This document shows, one piece after another, positions 42,831-50,974 of a DNA stretch of 64,000 bases (its first letter is position 1; every line of letters starts with the position of its first letter). Origin of the DNA: Amycolatopsis coloradensis (GTDB lineage: Bacteria > Actinomycetota > Actinomycetes > Mycobacteriales > Pseudonocardiaceae); assembly GCF_001953865.1 (NCBI RefSeq), contig NZ_MQUQ01000028.1, positions 1-64,000 on the forward strand. The letters run 5' to 3'. Both the position numbers and the translations under genes were made by a program. A model generated the notes under the pieces. That model saw only the letters and a program-made list of their open reading frames with translations. It did no database searches and was not told the origin of the DNA.

Positions 42831-43821
42831 CGGCCACCGCCGGTTCGTCGTGCCACTGCAACCGGGCGACGGTGTCCAGGATCCGGTCGACGTCCGGAAG
42901 CTGATGACGTTCCAGTTTCGGTGGCGGATAAGGAATGTCGAGTCCGGTGACCCGCAGGACGGGTGCGTGCAGCCGGTGGAAGCACTGCTCGGTGACCCGG
43001 GCGACCACCTCGGCGCCGTAGCCGCCGAACCCGGCGGCCTCGTGGACGACGACCGCGCGACCGGTGCGGCGCACCGAAGCGGTGACGGTCTCGTCGTCGA
43101 ACGGGTTCAGCGACCGGAGGTCGACCACCTCGACGTCCCAGCCCTCGGCGGTCGCGGCCTCCGCGGTCTCCAGCGCGGTGGCGACCATGGGGCCGTACGC
43201 GATCAGCGTGACGTCCTTGCCCTCGCGGCGCACGACCGCGCTGTCCATCGGCGCGTTGTCGCGGGTGAAGGAGACGGCTTCCTTGGACCAGTAGCGGCCC
43301 TTGGGTTCGAGGAAGATCACCGGATCCGGTGAGTCGATCGCGTCGCGCAGGAGGTCGTAAGCGTCCTGAGGGGTGCCGGGCGTGACGACGCGCAGGCCGG
43401 GGGTGTGGGTGTAGTAGGCCTCGCTCGAATCGCAGTGGTGCTCGACGCCGCCGATCCCGCCCGCGTAGGGGATCCGGATGACCATCGGCAGCGACAGCGC
43501 ACCGCGGGTGCGGTTGCGCAGTTTCGCGACGTGTGACGTGATCTGCTCGAACGCGGGGTACGCGAAGGCGTCGAACTGCATTTCGACCACCGGGCGGAAC
43601 CCGCCCATCGCCATCCCGACCGCGAAACCGACGATGCCGGATTCCGCCAGCGGGGTGTCGAAACAGCGGTCCTCGCCGAAGTCGGCGGTGATGCCGTCGG
43701 TCACCCGGAACACGCCGCCGAGCGGGCCGACGTCCTCGCCGAAGATCAGCACGCGGTCGTCATCCTTGACGGCGTCGCGCAGGGCGGCGTTGAGCGCCTG
43801 GGCCATCGAGATCTCGGTCAT
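42823..43821 (-). CDS. bkdB: Branched-chain keto-acid dehydrogenase E1 beta subunit
   Basis: 332 residues from ATG 43821, whose codon overlaps the E1-alpha stop (ATGA). Transketolase pyrimidine-binding part with RVLIFGEDVGPLGGVFRVTDG and CFDTPLAESGIVGFAVGMA, then the C-terminal domain with VVVHEAAGFGGYGAEVVARV. Forms the alpha2-beta2 E1 enzyme with the upstream gene and decarboxylates branched 2-oxo acids from Val/Leu/Ile, giving branched starters for fatty acids in actinomycetes. Confidence 0.93.
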   Translation of the reverse strand: MTEISMAQALNAALRDAVKDDDRVLIFGEDVGPLGGVFRVTDGITADFGEDRCFDTPLAESGIVGFAVGMAMGGFRPVVEMQFDAFAYPAFEQITSHVAKLRNRTRGALSLPMVIRIPYAGGIGGVEHHCDSSEAYYTHTPGLRVVTPGTPQDAYDLLRDAIDSPDPVIFLEPKGRYWSKEAVSFTRDNAPMDSAVVRREGKDVTLIAYGPMVATALETAEAATAEGWDVEVVDLRSLNPFDDETVTASVRRTGRAVVVHEAAGFGGYGAEVVARVTEQCFHRLHAPVLRVTGLDIPYPPPKLERHQLPDVDRILDTVARLQWHDEPAVAGA

Positions 43822-44918
43822 CAGCCCTCCACGGCTTCCAGTTCGGCCGCCACCAGCGCCCGCTGAGCGGCGAGCTGACGGGTCGGAACGGCGTACACGT
43901 GCTCGAACAACGACATCGGATCCGGCTCCACGTCCGCGTTCAGCGTGTCGCGTACTCCGGCCGCGAACGTCTCCGCCTCGGCACGGAATCGCTCGATGTC
44001 GTTGCCGGTCACCAGGTTCGCGGCGGTCAGGTAGGTCTCCAGACGGCGGACCGGGTCGGCCGCGCGCCACTTCTCGACCTCGGCCTGGTCGCGGTAGCGG
44101 GTGGCGTCGTCGGCGTTGGTGTGCGCGTCGATCCGGTAGGTGTGCGCCTCGACCAGCACCGGCCCGAGCCCGGCACGCGCGTGCGAGACGGCGTCATCCA
44201 GCACCGAAAGGACCGCGACGGCGTCGTTGCCGTCGACCTGTTCGGAGCGGACGCCGTAACCGACGCCCTTGTAGGCCAGCGCGGGCGCGGCGCTCTGCTT
44301 CTCGAACGGCACCGAGATCGCGAACCCGTTGTTCTGCACGAAGAACACCACAGGCGTTTTAAACACGGCCGCGAAGTTGAGCGCCTCGTGGAAGTCGCCC
44401 TCGCTGGTGGCGCCGTCCCCGATGAGCGCGAACGCGACGGCCTCCTCGCCCCGGCGCCGCATCGCGTGCGCGAGCCCGGCCGCGTGGAGGGTCTGGGTGG
44501 CCAGCGGGGTGCACTGGGGAGCGACACGGGTCTCGGCGGGGTCGTAGCCACAGTGCGCGTCACCGCGAAGCAGCGTCAGGATTTCGCCCGGCTCGAGCCC
44601 GCGGGCGACCAGCGCGACCGAGTCGCGGTAGGTGGGGAAGAGCCAGTCGGCCTCGGTGAGGGCGAGCGCGCTTGCGACCTGGCAGGCCTCCTGGCCGGCA
44701 CTCGACGGGTAGACCGCGAGGCGGCCTTGCTTGGTCAACGCCGTCGCCTGCACGTCGAACCGGCGGCCGAGCACCATCAGCCGGTAGGCCTCGACGAGCC
44801 GGTCGGCGGGCGGCTCGGCGTAGTCGCCGTGCTCGTGGACGCGCGTGCCGTCCTCGGCGAGGAACCGCACCGGGACCGGTGACGGCAGCAACGCGGCGGC
44901 TGAGGTCTCCCGCGACAT
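43821..44918 (-). CDS. bkdA: Branched-chain keto-acid dehydrogenase E1 alpha subunit
   Basis: 365 residues from ATG 44918. The frame continues upstream to 45251, but that stretch covers the divergent regulator gene. Thiamine diphosphate motif GDGATSEGDFHEALNFAAVFKT (GDG...N), active-site region HEALNFAAV, substrate part YPSSAGQEACQVASALAL, and the phosphorylation-loop analogue YRIDAHTNADDATRYR. First gene of the bkd operon and divergent from the AsnC/Lrp gene across 78 bp. Confidence 0.92.
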   Translation of the reverse strand: MSRETSAAALLPSPVPVRFLAEDGTRVHEHGDYAEPPADRLVEAYRLMVLGRRFDVQATALTKQGRLAVYPSSAGQEACQVASALALTEADWLFPTYRDSVALVARGLEPGEILTLLRGDAHCGYDPAETRVAPQCTPLATQTLHAAGLAHAMRRRGEEAVAFALIGDGATSEGDFHEALNFAAVFKTPVVFFVQNNGFAISVPFEKQSAAPALAYKGVGYGVRSEQVDGNDAVAVLSVLDDAVSHARAGLGPVLVEAHTYRIDAHTNADDATRYRDQAEVEKWRAADPVRRLETYLTAANLVTGNDIERFRAEAETFAAGVRDTLNADVEPDPMSLFEHVYAVPTRQLAAQRALVAAELEAVEG

Positions 44919-44996
44919 GCGCAGCACCCACCTTTCGCAGACATATGATGCTGAGATCGTGGTTTCCGGCGTCCTGGTGTTCAAGAGGTAGGCGAA
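44919..44996. promoter_or_regulatory. bkd / AsnC divergent control region
   Basis: 78 bp shared by the bkd operon and its likely regulator. GAGGT at 44986-44990 is the ribosome-binding site for the regulator. An AT-richer stretch ACATATGATGCTGAGATCGT at 44941-44960 is where an Lrp-type protein could bind. A consensus promoter was not obvious. Confidence 0.45.
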
Positions 44997-45533
44997 ATGA
45001 GCGACAAACTGTCCGAAGAATCGGTTCAGCCGCGCCAACCGTCCACAAGTGGCGTGGCTCACGGATCCGATTTGGGACGAACGGTCCTTGCCCTTGACGA
45101 CATCGACCGCGCGATCCTCGCCGCACTGTCCGCCGACGGCAGGCTCGCCGTCCGCGCGCTGGCCGAGCGGCTGCACATCTCGCGCACCAACGCCTACGCT
45201 CGCCTGGACCGCCTGATATCCGAAGGCGTCATCACTGGCTTCGGTGCCCAAATCGACCCTCGGCGGGCCGGACTCGGGACGAGCGCGTACATCCTCATCA
45301 CCGTCGAGCAGACGTCGTGGCGCACGATGTCGGCCGAGTTACGGGAGATCCCGTACGTCGAGCACGTGTCGCTGGTCGGTGGCGACTTCGACATCCTGCT
45401 GCTGGTGCGGACGCCGGACAACGCGTCGCTGCGGGACGTCGTCCTGGAACGGCTGCAAGCACTGGACGGAGTGCGGTCGACCCGGACCTGGCTGATCTTC
45501 GAGGAACAGGCGGGCGCCGCTCCCCGCGTTTAG
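44997..45533 (+). CDS. AsnC/Lrp-family transcriptional regulator
   Basis: 178 residues. After a 30-residue N-terminal tail comes a helix-turn-helix (LDDIDRAILAALSADGRLAVRALAERLHISRTNAYARLDRLISEGVI), then the RAM/AsnC effector domain (AYILITVEQTSWRTMSAELREIPYVEHVSLVGGDFDILLLV). Divergence from bkdA makes it the probable bkd regulator (BkdR-like), responding to branched-chain amino or oxo acids. Its last codons and stop lie within a fragment of repeat X (45522-45547). Confidence 0.9.
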   Translation: MSDKLSEESVQPRQPSTSGVAHGSDLGRTVLALDDIDRAILAALSADGRLAVRALAERLHISRTNAYARLDRLISEGVITGFGAQIDPRRAGLGTSAYILITVEQTSWRTMSAELREIPYVEHVSLVGGDFDILLLVRTPDNASLRDVVLERLQALDGVRSTRTWLIFEEQAGAAPRV

Positions 45534-45547
45534 TCCTCTGTTGCGGG
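45522..45547 (+). repeat. Partial copy of repeat element X
   Basis: CCCCGCGTTTAGTCCTCTG followed by TTGCGGG aligns with CCCGCGTTTCGTCCTCTGG of copy A. Only the left half is present. It supplies the TAG stop of the AsnC-family gene and is followed after 23 bp by a copy of palindrome Y. Confidence 0.6.
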
Positions 45548-45845
45548 GCAGCGCGTCGGCCCTTCCGGGTGTCGCGAAAGCCACTTTCGCGACACCTGAT
45601 GTCCCCAAAGTGGCTTTCGCGACCCGTCTCCCGGGCGGGTGCCCAATGAGGCATGGGGCCGCTGTAACGCCTTCAGTCTCCGCGCCGAGTACAGGCGGGT
45701 TCGAGGGTGGGAGCGGTGGCACCCTGCCGACCGGAGGCACCACCGGCAAGCCCATTCGGGTGATAACGGTTCGGCATTCGATGTATCCGACGTACCTCCC
45801 CTTGACACTTCCCTACGATTCACGGCGACTGGGCGGAGGACTGCG
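45534..45845. other. Intergenic region with repeats and possible promoter
   Basis: About 310 bp. Left part: repeat X fragment and palindrome Y. Right part: upstream region of the next gene with CTTGACACT (TTGACA at 45802-45807), a good -35 hexamer whose -10 partner (GCGACT) is poor. No further gene is supported. Confidence 0.5.
45571..45623. repeat. 53-bp palindrome (family Y, copy 2)
   Basis: Same length and outline as 1-53, with GTCGCGAAAGCCACTTTCG arms. The inner arms have three to four mismatches (GGTGTCGCG versus GATGTCCCC in pairing terms). It lies in the gap after the AsnC-family gene, where it could also act as a terminator. Confidence 0.88.
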
Positions 45846-46307
45846 GTGACTGTGGAGAGCGCGGGTCAGGACTACCTGACGCGGCAGGTCGGGGCACTGC
45901 TCGAAGCGATTCGCGAGGAGGGGCCGGTCGGCGAGGGCAGACGCAGTTTCCGGCTCGCCGGGCATCTCGCCGCGGAGGGCGGGTTCCACCTCGGCGACAT
46001 CCTCGCCGCGACGGCGCAGTTGCTGGCCGTCCACGCTTGGAACAACGGTTACCTCGGCGCGGCGGAGCTGCTGACGCGGCGCATGCGGGATTTCGGCGCC
46101 GAGTCGGTCGAGCTGGTGCGGTATCTCGTGCGGCTGGAGACCGGCTGCGAGCAGGGCTGGCTCCCGCACGCGGATCGCGACGAACTGATCGCCTACGCCC
46201 GTCGTGTCCGGCGTGCGGACATCGAGGAGCGCGCGCAGGCCATCGAGCCCTCGTTGCCAGGGGTCACCGACCCCGAGCGTCCTGATCGGATGGCCAGTGA
46301 GTCGTGA
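45846..46307 (+). CDS. Hypothetical helical protein
   Basis: 153 residues from GTG 45846 with GGAGG six bases upstream; the open frame continues left to 45639 without a start signal. Mostly helical (DYLTRQVGALLEAIREEGPV, HLGDILAATAQLLAVHAWNN, ELLTRRMRDFGAESVELVRYL, RDELIAYARRVRRADIEERA). No membrane segment. Family not recognised. It ends 44 bp inside the convergent ROK gene. Confidence 0.65.
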   Translation: MTVESAGQDYLTRQVGALLEAIREEGPVGEGRRSFRLAGHLAAEGGFHLGDILAATAQLLAVHAWNNGYLGAAELLTRRMRDFGAESVELVRYLVRLETGCEQGWLPHADRDELIAYARRVRRADIEERAQAIEPSLPGVTDPERPDRMASES

Positions 46308-47439
46308 GATGGTGCTCGGGATCCGCGAGGATGCCGCGGACCACCGAGCAGGCGGCGCCGCGGACGGCGGCCCCCGTGCCGAGCGCCGAGGGCACGACGC
46401 GCACCGGCGACCACGTCGTGCTGGGTACTCGGCGTTCCAGCTCGGCGAGGAGTGGCTCACGCAGCCACGGTTCCAGCCGCGCGTAGGTTCCGCCTAGCAC
46501 CACGGCGGGGACGTCCATCAGATTGACCACAGTGGACAGTCCGAGACCGAGATGACGCGCGGCGGTGGAGACGGCGGTGAGCGCCGCGGCGCTTCCCGAT
46601 TCCAGCGCGGAGAACAGGTCGTCGACCGTCTCCGCGCCCGCCAGCCGGAGGATCTCGTCCTGTCCGGCCATTCTTTCCAGGCAGCCGTTCGCGCCGCAGG
46701 AACACGGCGGGCCGTCGGGCGCCACGGGCAGGTGGCCGATCTCGCCGCCGGCGCCACGCACGCCCTCGAACAGGGCGCGGTCCAGCACGATTCCCGCGCC
46801 GATCCCGATTTCGCCGGACACGTGGACGAAATCGGGCAACGCGGTGCCGTGCCAAAGTTCGGCGAGCGCGGCGAAGTTGGCTTCGTTGGCGACGGTGAAG
46901 GTCTCGCCGAGCCGGTCCGCGAGGTCGACGTCGCGCCAGCCAAGGTTGGGGGCGAGGCGCACGAGACCGGATTCGACCAGGCCCGGAACCGCGATGCCCA
47001 CACCGCCGACGGATATGCCGAGTGCCTCCGCCTGCTTGCGCGCCTTGTGCAGGAACGCCGACACGCGCTGGAAAACACGCGGTGTCCGATTGTCCGCGTA
47101 CCGGACCTCCTCGAATCGGACGGCACCGGTCAGATCGACGAGGCACGAAGCCAGGTAGTCGACACCGATCTCGATGCCGAGCCCGTGCGGCCCGGTGGGG
47201 GAGAGCGACACGACGGTGCCGCGCCGTCCCGGTCCGGCGCGCCGCTCCGGCTCGCCTTCGGCCACGAGATCCGCCGCGATCAACCGGTCGACCACGCTCG
47301 ACACGGTCGCCTTCGTGAGTCCGGTGGCGGTGGAGAGTCCCGCCCGTGAAGTTCCCGGCCCGTCCGCGATCGCGCCGAGGACGAGGGCGGCGTTGTGCCG
47401 CCGCACGGTGTGCTGTCCCGCCGGACGCGTGCCGATCAT
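46264..47439 (-). CDS. ROK-family transcriptional repressor (XylR-like)
   Basis: 391 residues. N-terminal MarR-like winged helix (GPGTSRAGLSTATGLTKATVSSVVDRLIA). The ROK domain follows with ASCLVDLTGAVRFEE, the zinc/ROK motif CSCGANGCLER and the glycine-rich VSGEIGIGAGIVLDRALFEG. Divergent from xylA with 96 bp between; two matching operator-like sites lie in the gap (47452-47519). Probable xylose-responsive repressor of xylA. Confidence 0.9.
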   Translation of the reverse strand: MIGTRPAGQHTVRRHNAALVLGAIADGPGTSRAGLSTATGLTKATVSSVVDRLIAADLVAEGEPERRAGPGRRGTVVSLSPTGPHGLGIEIGVDYLASCLVDLTGAVRFEEVRYADNRTPRVFQRVSAFLHKARKQAEALGISVGGVGIAVPGLVESGLVRLAPNLGWRDVDLADRLGETFTVANEANFAALAELWHGTALPDFVHVSGEIGIGAGIVLDRALFEGVRGAGGEIGHLPVAPDGPPCSCGANGCLERMAGQDEILRLAGAETVDDLFSALESGSAAALTAVSTAARHLGLGLSTVVNLMDVPAVVLGGTYARLEPWLREPLLAELERRVPSTTWSPVRVVPSALGTGAAVRGAACSVVRGILADPEHHLTTHWPSDQDARGR

Positions 47440-47451
47440 CGCGCGATTGTA

Positions 47452-47472
47452 TTCGTTCGATGCCTGAACGAA
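47452..47472. promoter_or_regulatory. Operator-like site O1 (ROK/xylA)
   Basis: TTCGTTC-GATGCCT-GAACGAA is a palindrome with 7-base arms. Its inner 15 bases (47455-47469) are the exact reverse complement of 47504-47518. It lies 13 bp upstream of the ROK gene start codon. Confidence 0.75.
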
Positions 47473-47476
47473 AGCC

Positions 47477-47505
47477 TTGACCCGCCAGGGTGCGCGTCGA
47501 TAAGT
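47477..47505 (+). promoter_or_regulatory. xylA promoter
   Basis: TTGACC (47477-47482) and ATAAGT (47500-47505) separated by 17 bp resemble a housekeeping-sigma promoter. The -10 element overlaps the second operator-like site, so binding there should block RNA polymerase. Confidence 0.7.
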
Positions 47506-47519
47506 TCAGGCATCGAACT
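47503..47519. promoter_or_regulatory. Operator-like site O2 (ROK/xylA)
   Basis: AGTTC-AGGCATC-GAACT, 17 bp, sharing the GTTC-N7-GAAC form with O1. It lies over the -10 element of the xylA promoter and 17 bp before the xylA ATG. Confidence 0.75.
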
Positions 47520-47535
47520 AATTGGTGGAGGCGTG

Positions 47536-48705
47536 ATGACTCAGGCACCGACGCGTGAGGACAAGTTCAGCTTCGGGCTGTGGACCGTGGGCTGGCAGGC
47601 GAACGACATGTTCGGTCCGGCCAGCCGGGGCCCGCTCGATCCGGTCGAAGCCGTGCACCGCCTCTCGGACCTCGGCGCCTGGGGCATCACCTTCCACGAC
47701 GACGACCTCGTCCCCTTCGGGGCGGCCGACGCCGAACGTGCGCGGCATCTGAAGCGGTTTCAGGCCGCGCTCGCCGAAACCGGCCTCGTCGTCCCGATGG
47801 TGACGACGAACCTGTTCAGTCACCCCGTCTTCAAGGACGGTGGCCTGACCAGCAACGACCGCGACGTCCGCCGCTACGCGCTGCGGAAGGTGCTGCGGAA
47901 CCTCGACCTCGCGGCCGAACTGGGCGCGCCGACGTTCGTGCTCTGGGGCGGCCGCGAAGGCAGCGAGACCGACGCCGCGAAGGACGTCCGCGCGGCGATG
48001 GACCGCTACCGCGAGGGCATCGACTTCCTCGCCCAGTACGTCATCGACCAGGGCTACGGTCTCCGGCTCGCCCTCGAACCGAAGCCGAACGAACCGCGCG
48101 GCGACATCCTGCTGCCGACCGTCGGGCACGCGCTCGCGTTCATCTCCACGCTGGACAACCACGAGATCGTCGGCGTGAACCCCGAGGTGGGGCACGAGCA
48201 GATGGCCGGGCTCAACATCGTCCACGGCATCGGGCAGGCGCTGTGGCAGGGCAAACTGTTCCACATCGATCTGAACGGCCAGCGCGGCCCGCGCTTCGAC
48301 CAGGACCTGGTGTTCGGCCACGGCGACGTGCTGTCGTCGTTCTTCCTGGTCGACCTGCTGGAACACGGCGGTTACGACGGGCCGCGGCACTTCGACTACA
48401 AACCGCCGCGCACGGAGAACATGGACGGCGTTTGGGCCAGCGCGGAGGCCAACATGGCCAGCTACCTGCTGTTCGCCGAACGCGCCCGCGCGTTCCGTGT
48501 CGACCCCGAGGTGCGCGCCGCCCTCGACGCGGCCCTCGTCCCGGAGCTGGCGACACCGACGCTCAACGAGGGCGAGACGGCAACGGACCTGCTGGCCGAC
48601 CGTTCGACGTTCGAGGACTTCGACCCGGACAAGGCGGCCGAACGCGGATACGGGTTCATCCGCCTGTCCCAGCTGGCGCTCGAACACCTCACCGGGGCGC
48701 GCTGA
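47536..48705 (+). CDS. xylA: Xylose isomerase
   Basis: 389 residues, the length of the class I Streptomyces-type enzymes. Start at ATG 47536 with GGAGG four bases away; an in-frame GTG precedes it. Active-site signatures: ITFHDDDLVPF (catalytic His/Asp), LALEPKPNEPRGD (metal Glu), GVNPEVGHEQMAGLN, and FHIDLNGQRGPRFDQDL (metal Asp). Converts D-xylose to D-xylulose. No xylulokinase or xylose transporter gene is adjacent. Confidence 0.96.
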   Translation: MTQAPTREDKFSFGLWTVGWQANDMFGPASRGPLDPVEAVHRLSDLGAWGITFHDDDLVPFGAADAERARHLKRFQAALAETGLVVPMVTTNLFSHPVFKDGGLTSNDRDVRRYALRKVLRNLDLAAELGAPTFVLWGGREGSETDAAKDVRAAMDRYREGIDFLAQYVIDQGYGLRLALEPKPNEPRGDILLPTVGHALAFISTLDNHEIVGVNPEVGHEQMAGLNIVHGIGQALWQGKLFHIDLNGQRGPRFDQDLVFGHGDVLSSFFLVDLLEHGGYDGPRHFDYKPPRTENMDGVWASAEANMASYLLFAERARAFRVDPEVRAALDAALVPELATPTLNEGETATDLLADRSTFEDFDPDKAAERGYGFIRLSQLALEHLTGAR

Positions 48706-48725
48706 GCCTGTCGTACGACCCGCCA

Positions 48726-48750
48726 CGGTGACCGCCGGATGACGTCACCG
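48726..48750. terminator. Possible terminator hairpin
   Basis: CGGTGAC / GTCACCG, 7-bp perfect stem with an 11-base loop, between the convergent xylA and thioesterase-like genes. Confidence 0.45.
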
Positions 48751-48763
48751 GCGTGCCACCTGG

Positions 48764-49519
48764 CTAAGCGACTTCCGGCTCGACGCCGAGGAAGGCGGCC
48801 TCCAGACGGCGGATCCGGGCCCAGAACTCCCCCTCCCGGCCGGTTTCGAGAACGCCGAGATGCCCGCCGGGGACGACGCGTCCCACGAACGGACCGGACG
48901 TCCACATCCGCCATCCGCCGGTGGCGTCGTCGCCCGAAGCGAACGCGGGATCGTCGGTGCCGCGTATCGCCGCGATCGGGCACGCGAGCCGCGTCCTGGC
49001 GGGTCCGCGATAGGCGTTCAGCAGCTGGAGGTCGCCGAGTAGCAGGTCCAGCGCGTACTCCCAGCTCTCGGGCGAGTCGCGGTAGCCCGCGACCGGGGTA
49101 AGCCCGGTGCGGCCGAACACCCGGCCCATGGCCGACGCTCCCGCCTTGGCGTTCTTGCCGGGGGAGCGCCGCTGCGGGGCGCACGCGTCCACGACGACCA
49201 ACGCGCCCGGTGCGGCGTCCAGCCGTCGAGCCGTTTCCATCGCGACGAAGGCGCCCATCCCGAAGCCGATCACCACGGCGCGGGAGAACCACTCCGTCGT
49301 CGTCTCGTCGGCCAGCCGCGCGGCCAGTTCTTCGACGGACGCCGCCGGAGTCTCCGCGAGTCGTTCCCCGTGCCCGGGATATTCGACGCCCCAGACGTCC
49401 GCGTCGCTCGCGGCGGCGAGCGGGCCGAGGGTGCCGAGGAGACCTCCGGCAGGTGGAAGCAGCAGGTAGTCGCCCCCATGACCGTCCGAAGTGGACAGTG
49501 GAACGAGGGTGGTCGTCAT
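48764..49519 (-). CDS. Type II thioesterase-like alpha/beta-hydrolase lacking the nucleophile Ser
   Basis: 251 residues resembling TEII thioesterases: LLLPPAGGLLGTLGPLAAA (oxyanion region), VWGVEYPGHGERLAE, and the C-terminal VVPGGHLGVLE carrying the family His, with GTDDP for the Asp. The nucleophile elbow reads GFGMG (85-89) where active thioesterases have GHSMG, so the Ser at position 87 is Gly. Either the protein is catalytically dead or it has another role. No polyketide or peptide synthase gene is nearby. Confidence 0.78.
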   Translation of the reverse strand: MTTTLVPLSTSDGHGGDYLLLPPAGGLLGTLGPLAAASDADVWGVEYPGHGERLAETPAASVEELAARLADETTTEWFSRAVVIGFGMGAFVAMETARRLDAAPGALVVVDACAPQRRSPGKNAKAGASAMGRVFGRTGLTPVAGYRDSPESWEYALDLLLGDLQLLNAYRGPARTRLACPIAAIRGTDDPAFASGDDATGGWRMWTSGPFVGRVVPGGHLGVLETGREGEFWARIRRLEAAFLGVEPEVA

Positions 49520-49679
49520 GATCGGAAAGATACGCGTCGTTGACCCGGTTTGGCCTCGACCAAGATCAATTCACCCGCCAGGGTGAGGCCGGGAAAGATC
49601 TTCGAAAGAAAGTCGCCCGGCTGTGTCGTATCTGGCGTTCTCCATTCGACGTCCTGATAAGAGCCGGAAGGAGAAAGCG

Positions 49680-50057
49680 ATGAACACCACGACACTGGCC
49701 TCGACCACGCGGCTGAACCCGGTGAGCCGCCCCCTGCCGGTTCTGCTGGCGATGGAGGACGACGCGGAAGACGTCGGCCGCCTGTCCCCGGACGACCGCC
49801 TGACCTGCCACGTGCACGGCCGCTGGATCCACCAGTGCGTCGCGTCCCCGCTGCACGTCAACCCGATCACCCGGCACCGCTGGTGCCGTTCGTGCGCGAC
49901 CGCGCTGACCGTATCCGTCGACGAGTTGTCCGGTGCCGTCACGATGTCCTGTCCCCGGTGCGGCCACGGCGCAAGCGCCGCCTCGGCCCGCCTGATCGTC
50001 GCGTGCCGGGCCAGCCTGGTCGCCGCGCGCCGCGGTTCCGGTGCGCGGGCTGCCTAG
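49680..50057 (+). CDS. Small Cys-rich zinc-ribbon-like protein, hypothetical
   Basis: 125 residues from ATG 49680 with AAGGAG upstream. The pattern TCHVHGRWIHQC (C-x6-7-H-x-x-C), HRWCRSCATAL and MSCPRCGHGAS gives pairs of Cys (WCRSC, SCPRC) as in zinc ribbons. The N-terminal 45 residues are low complexity and Thr-rich. No recognised family. The stop overlaps the end of the convergent hydrolase gene by four bases. Confidence 0.68.
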   Translation: MNTTTLASTTRLNPVSRPLPVLLAMEDDAEDVGRLSPDDRLTCHVHGRWIHQCVASPLHVNPITRHRWCRSCATALTVSVDELSGAVTMSCPRCGHGASAASARLIVACRASLVAARRGSGARAA

Positions 50058-50917
50058 GCCGCCCACTTGAGGAGACGGTCGATGATCAGGTCGCGATCCT
50101 CCGGCCGGAGATAGAGGTAGTGCCCGGCGCCGGGCAGGATCTCGACGTCGGCGTGGGGGAGCAGACTCGCGAATCGGGCGGCGGCGGCGGCCGGATCGTG
50201 CACGGCGCTGCGTCCGCCGAACAGGGCCAGCGTGGGCAGTTCGATGGACCGCAGTGCCTCCTCGCTCGGGCGAACCTGGAACGGTATCCGCGCGCGGTAC
50301 GACCGGATTCCGGCGAGCACCAGCTGCGCGGCGGGCTGGTCGAAGATGTCCTCCCCGGCGGACCAGATGAGGAAACGCCGCCACCGGCGTTCGCTGTCGA
50401 GCACGGCCGCGGCCGCGCCGTACCAGAACACTTCGCGGGCGAACGGCGCCGAAACGGTGGTCGCGTCCAGCAACGCGAGGGACGCGAGTCTGCCGGGTGC
50501 GTGGATCGCCTGGTTGACCGCGTGCCAGCCACCGGTCGAACCACCCACGAGGTGCACCGCGGTCAGCCCCAGGCTCTCGAAGACGTCGTCGAGAACGGCC
50601 GCACGGTCGCGAACATCCTCGAACGGCGCCGTTTGCACGCTGCCGCCCGCCTCGCCGAGGGTGTCGATCGCGTACACCGCGTGCCGCTCGGCCAAAGCGG
50701 GAAGCAAGGCCGCGTAGCAGGCGGAAGTCGCCATGAGCCCGGGTAACAGTGCCATCGGCGGGCCGTCGCCGCCGTAACGGTAGACCCGGGTGACGCCATG
50801 ACGCGTCGCGACGTTGAAGACCCCGTCCGGCACCGGGCACTCGGCCATGGCACGGTCATAGGCGGCGAAATAGCGCTTCTCGGCCGCCGGATTTCTGAAT
50901 CCCCCTGTTTTCTTCAT
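50054..50917 (-). CDS. Alpha/beta-hydrolase
   Basis: 287 residues from ATG 50917 (MKKTGGFRNPAAEKRYFAAY). Fold features: MALLPGLMATSACYAALLPA (oxyanion region), YAIDTLGEAGGS, nucleophile elbow VGGSTGGWHAV (Ser), ALFGGRSAVHDP (Asp) and LPGAGHYLYL (His), a complete triad. No signal peptide. Substrate unknown. There is no clear ribosome-binding site, so translation from a leaderless transcript is possible. Divergent from the AraC-type gene, which probably regulates it. Confidence 0.85.
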   Translation of the reverse strand: MKKTGGFRNPAAEKRYFAAYDRAMAECPVPDGVFNVATRHGVTRVYRYGGDGPPMALLPGLMATSACYAALLPALAERHAVYAIDTLGEAGGSVQTAPFEDVRDRAAVLDDVFESLGLTAVHLVGGSTGGWHAVNQAIHAPGRLASLALLDATTVSAPFAREVFWYGAAAAVLDSERRWRRFLIWSAGEDIFDQPAAQLVLAGIRSYRARIPFQVRPSEEALRSIELPTLALFGGRSAVHDPAAAAARFASLLPHADVEILPGAGHYLYLRPEDRDLIIDRLLKWAA

Positions 50918-50974
50918 GAGGAGAACGCTAGGCAGAGCCACGTTTCCGGTCTTGAACGAAAGTAAGATGGCGGC

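Noticed and set aside
45571..45623. CRISPR repeat
   Set aside because: Only one palindrome here, no regularly spaced unit and no cas gene in the window.
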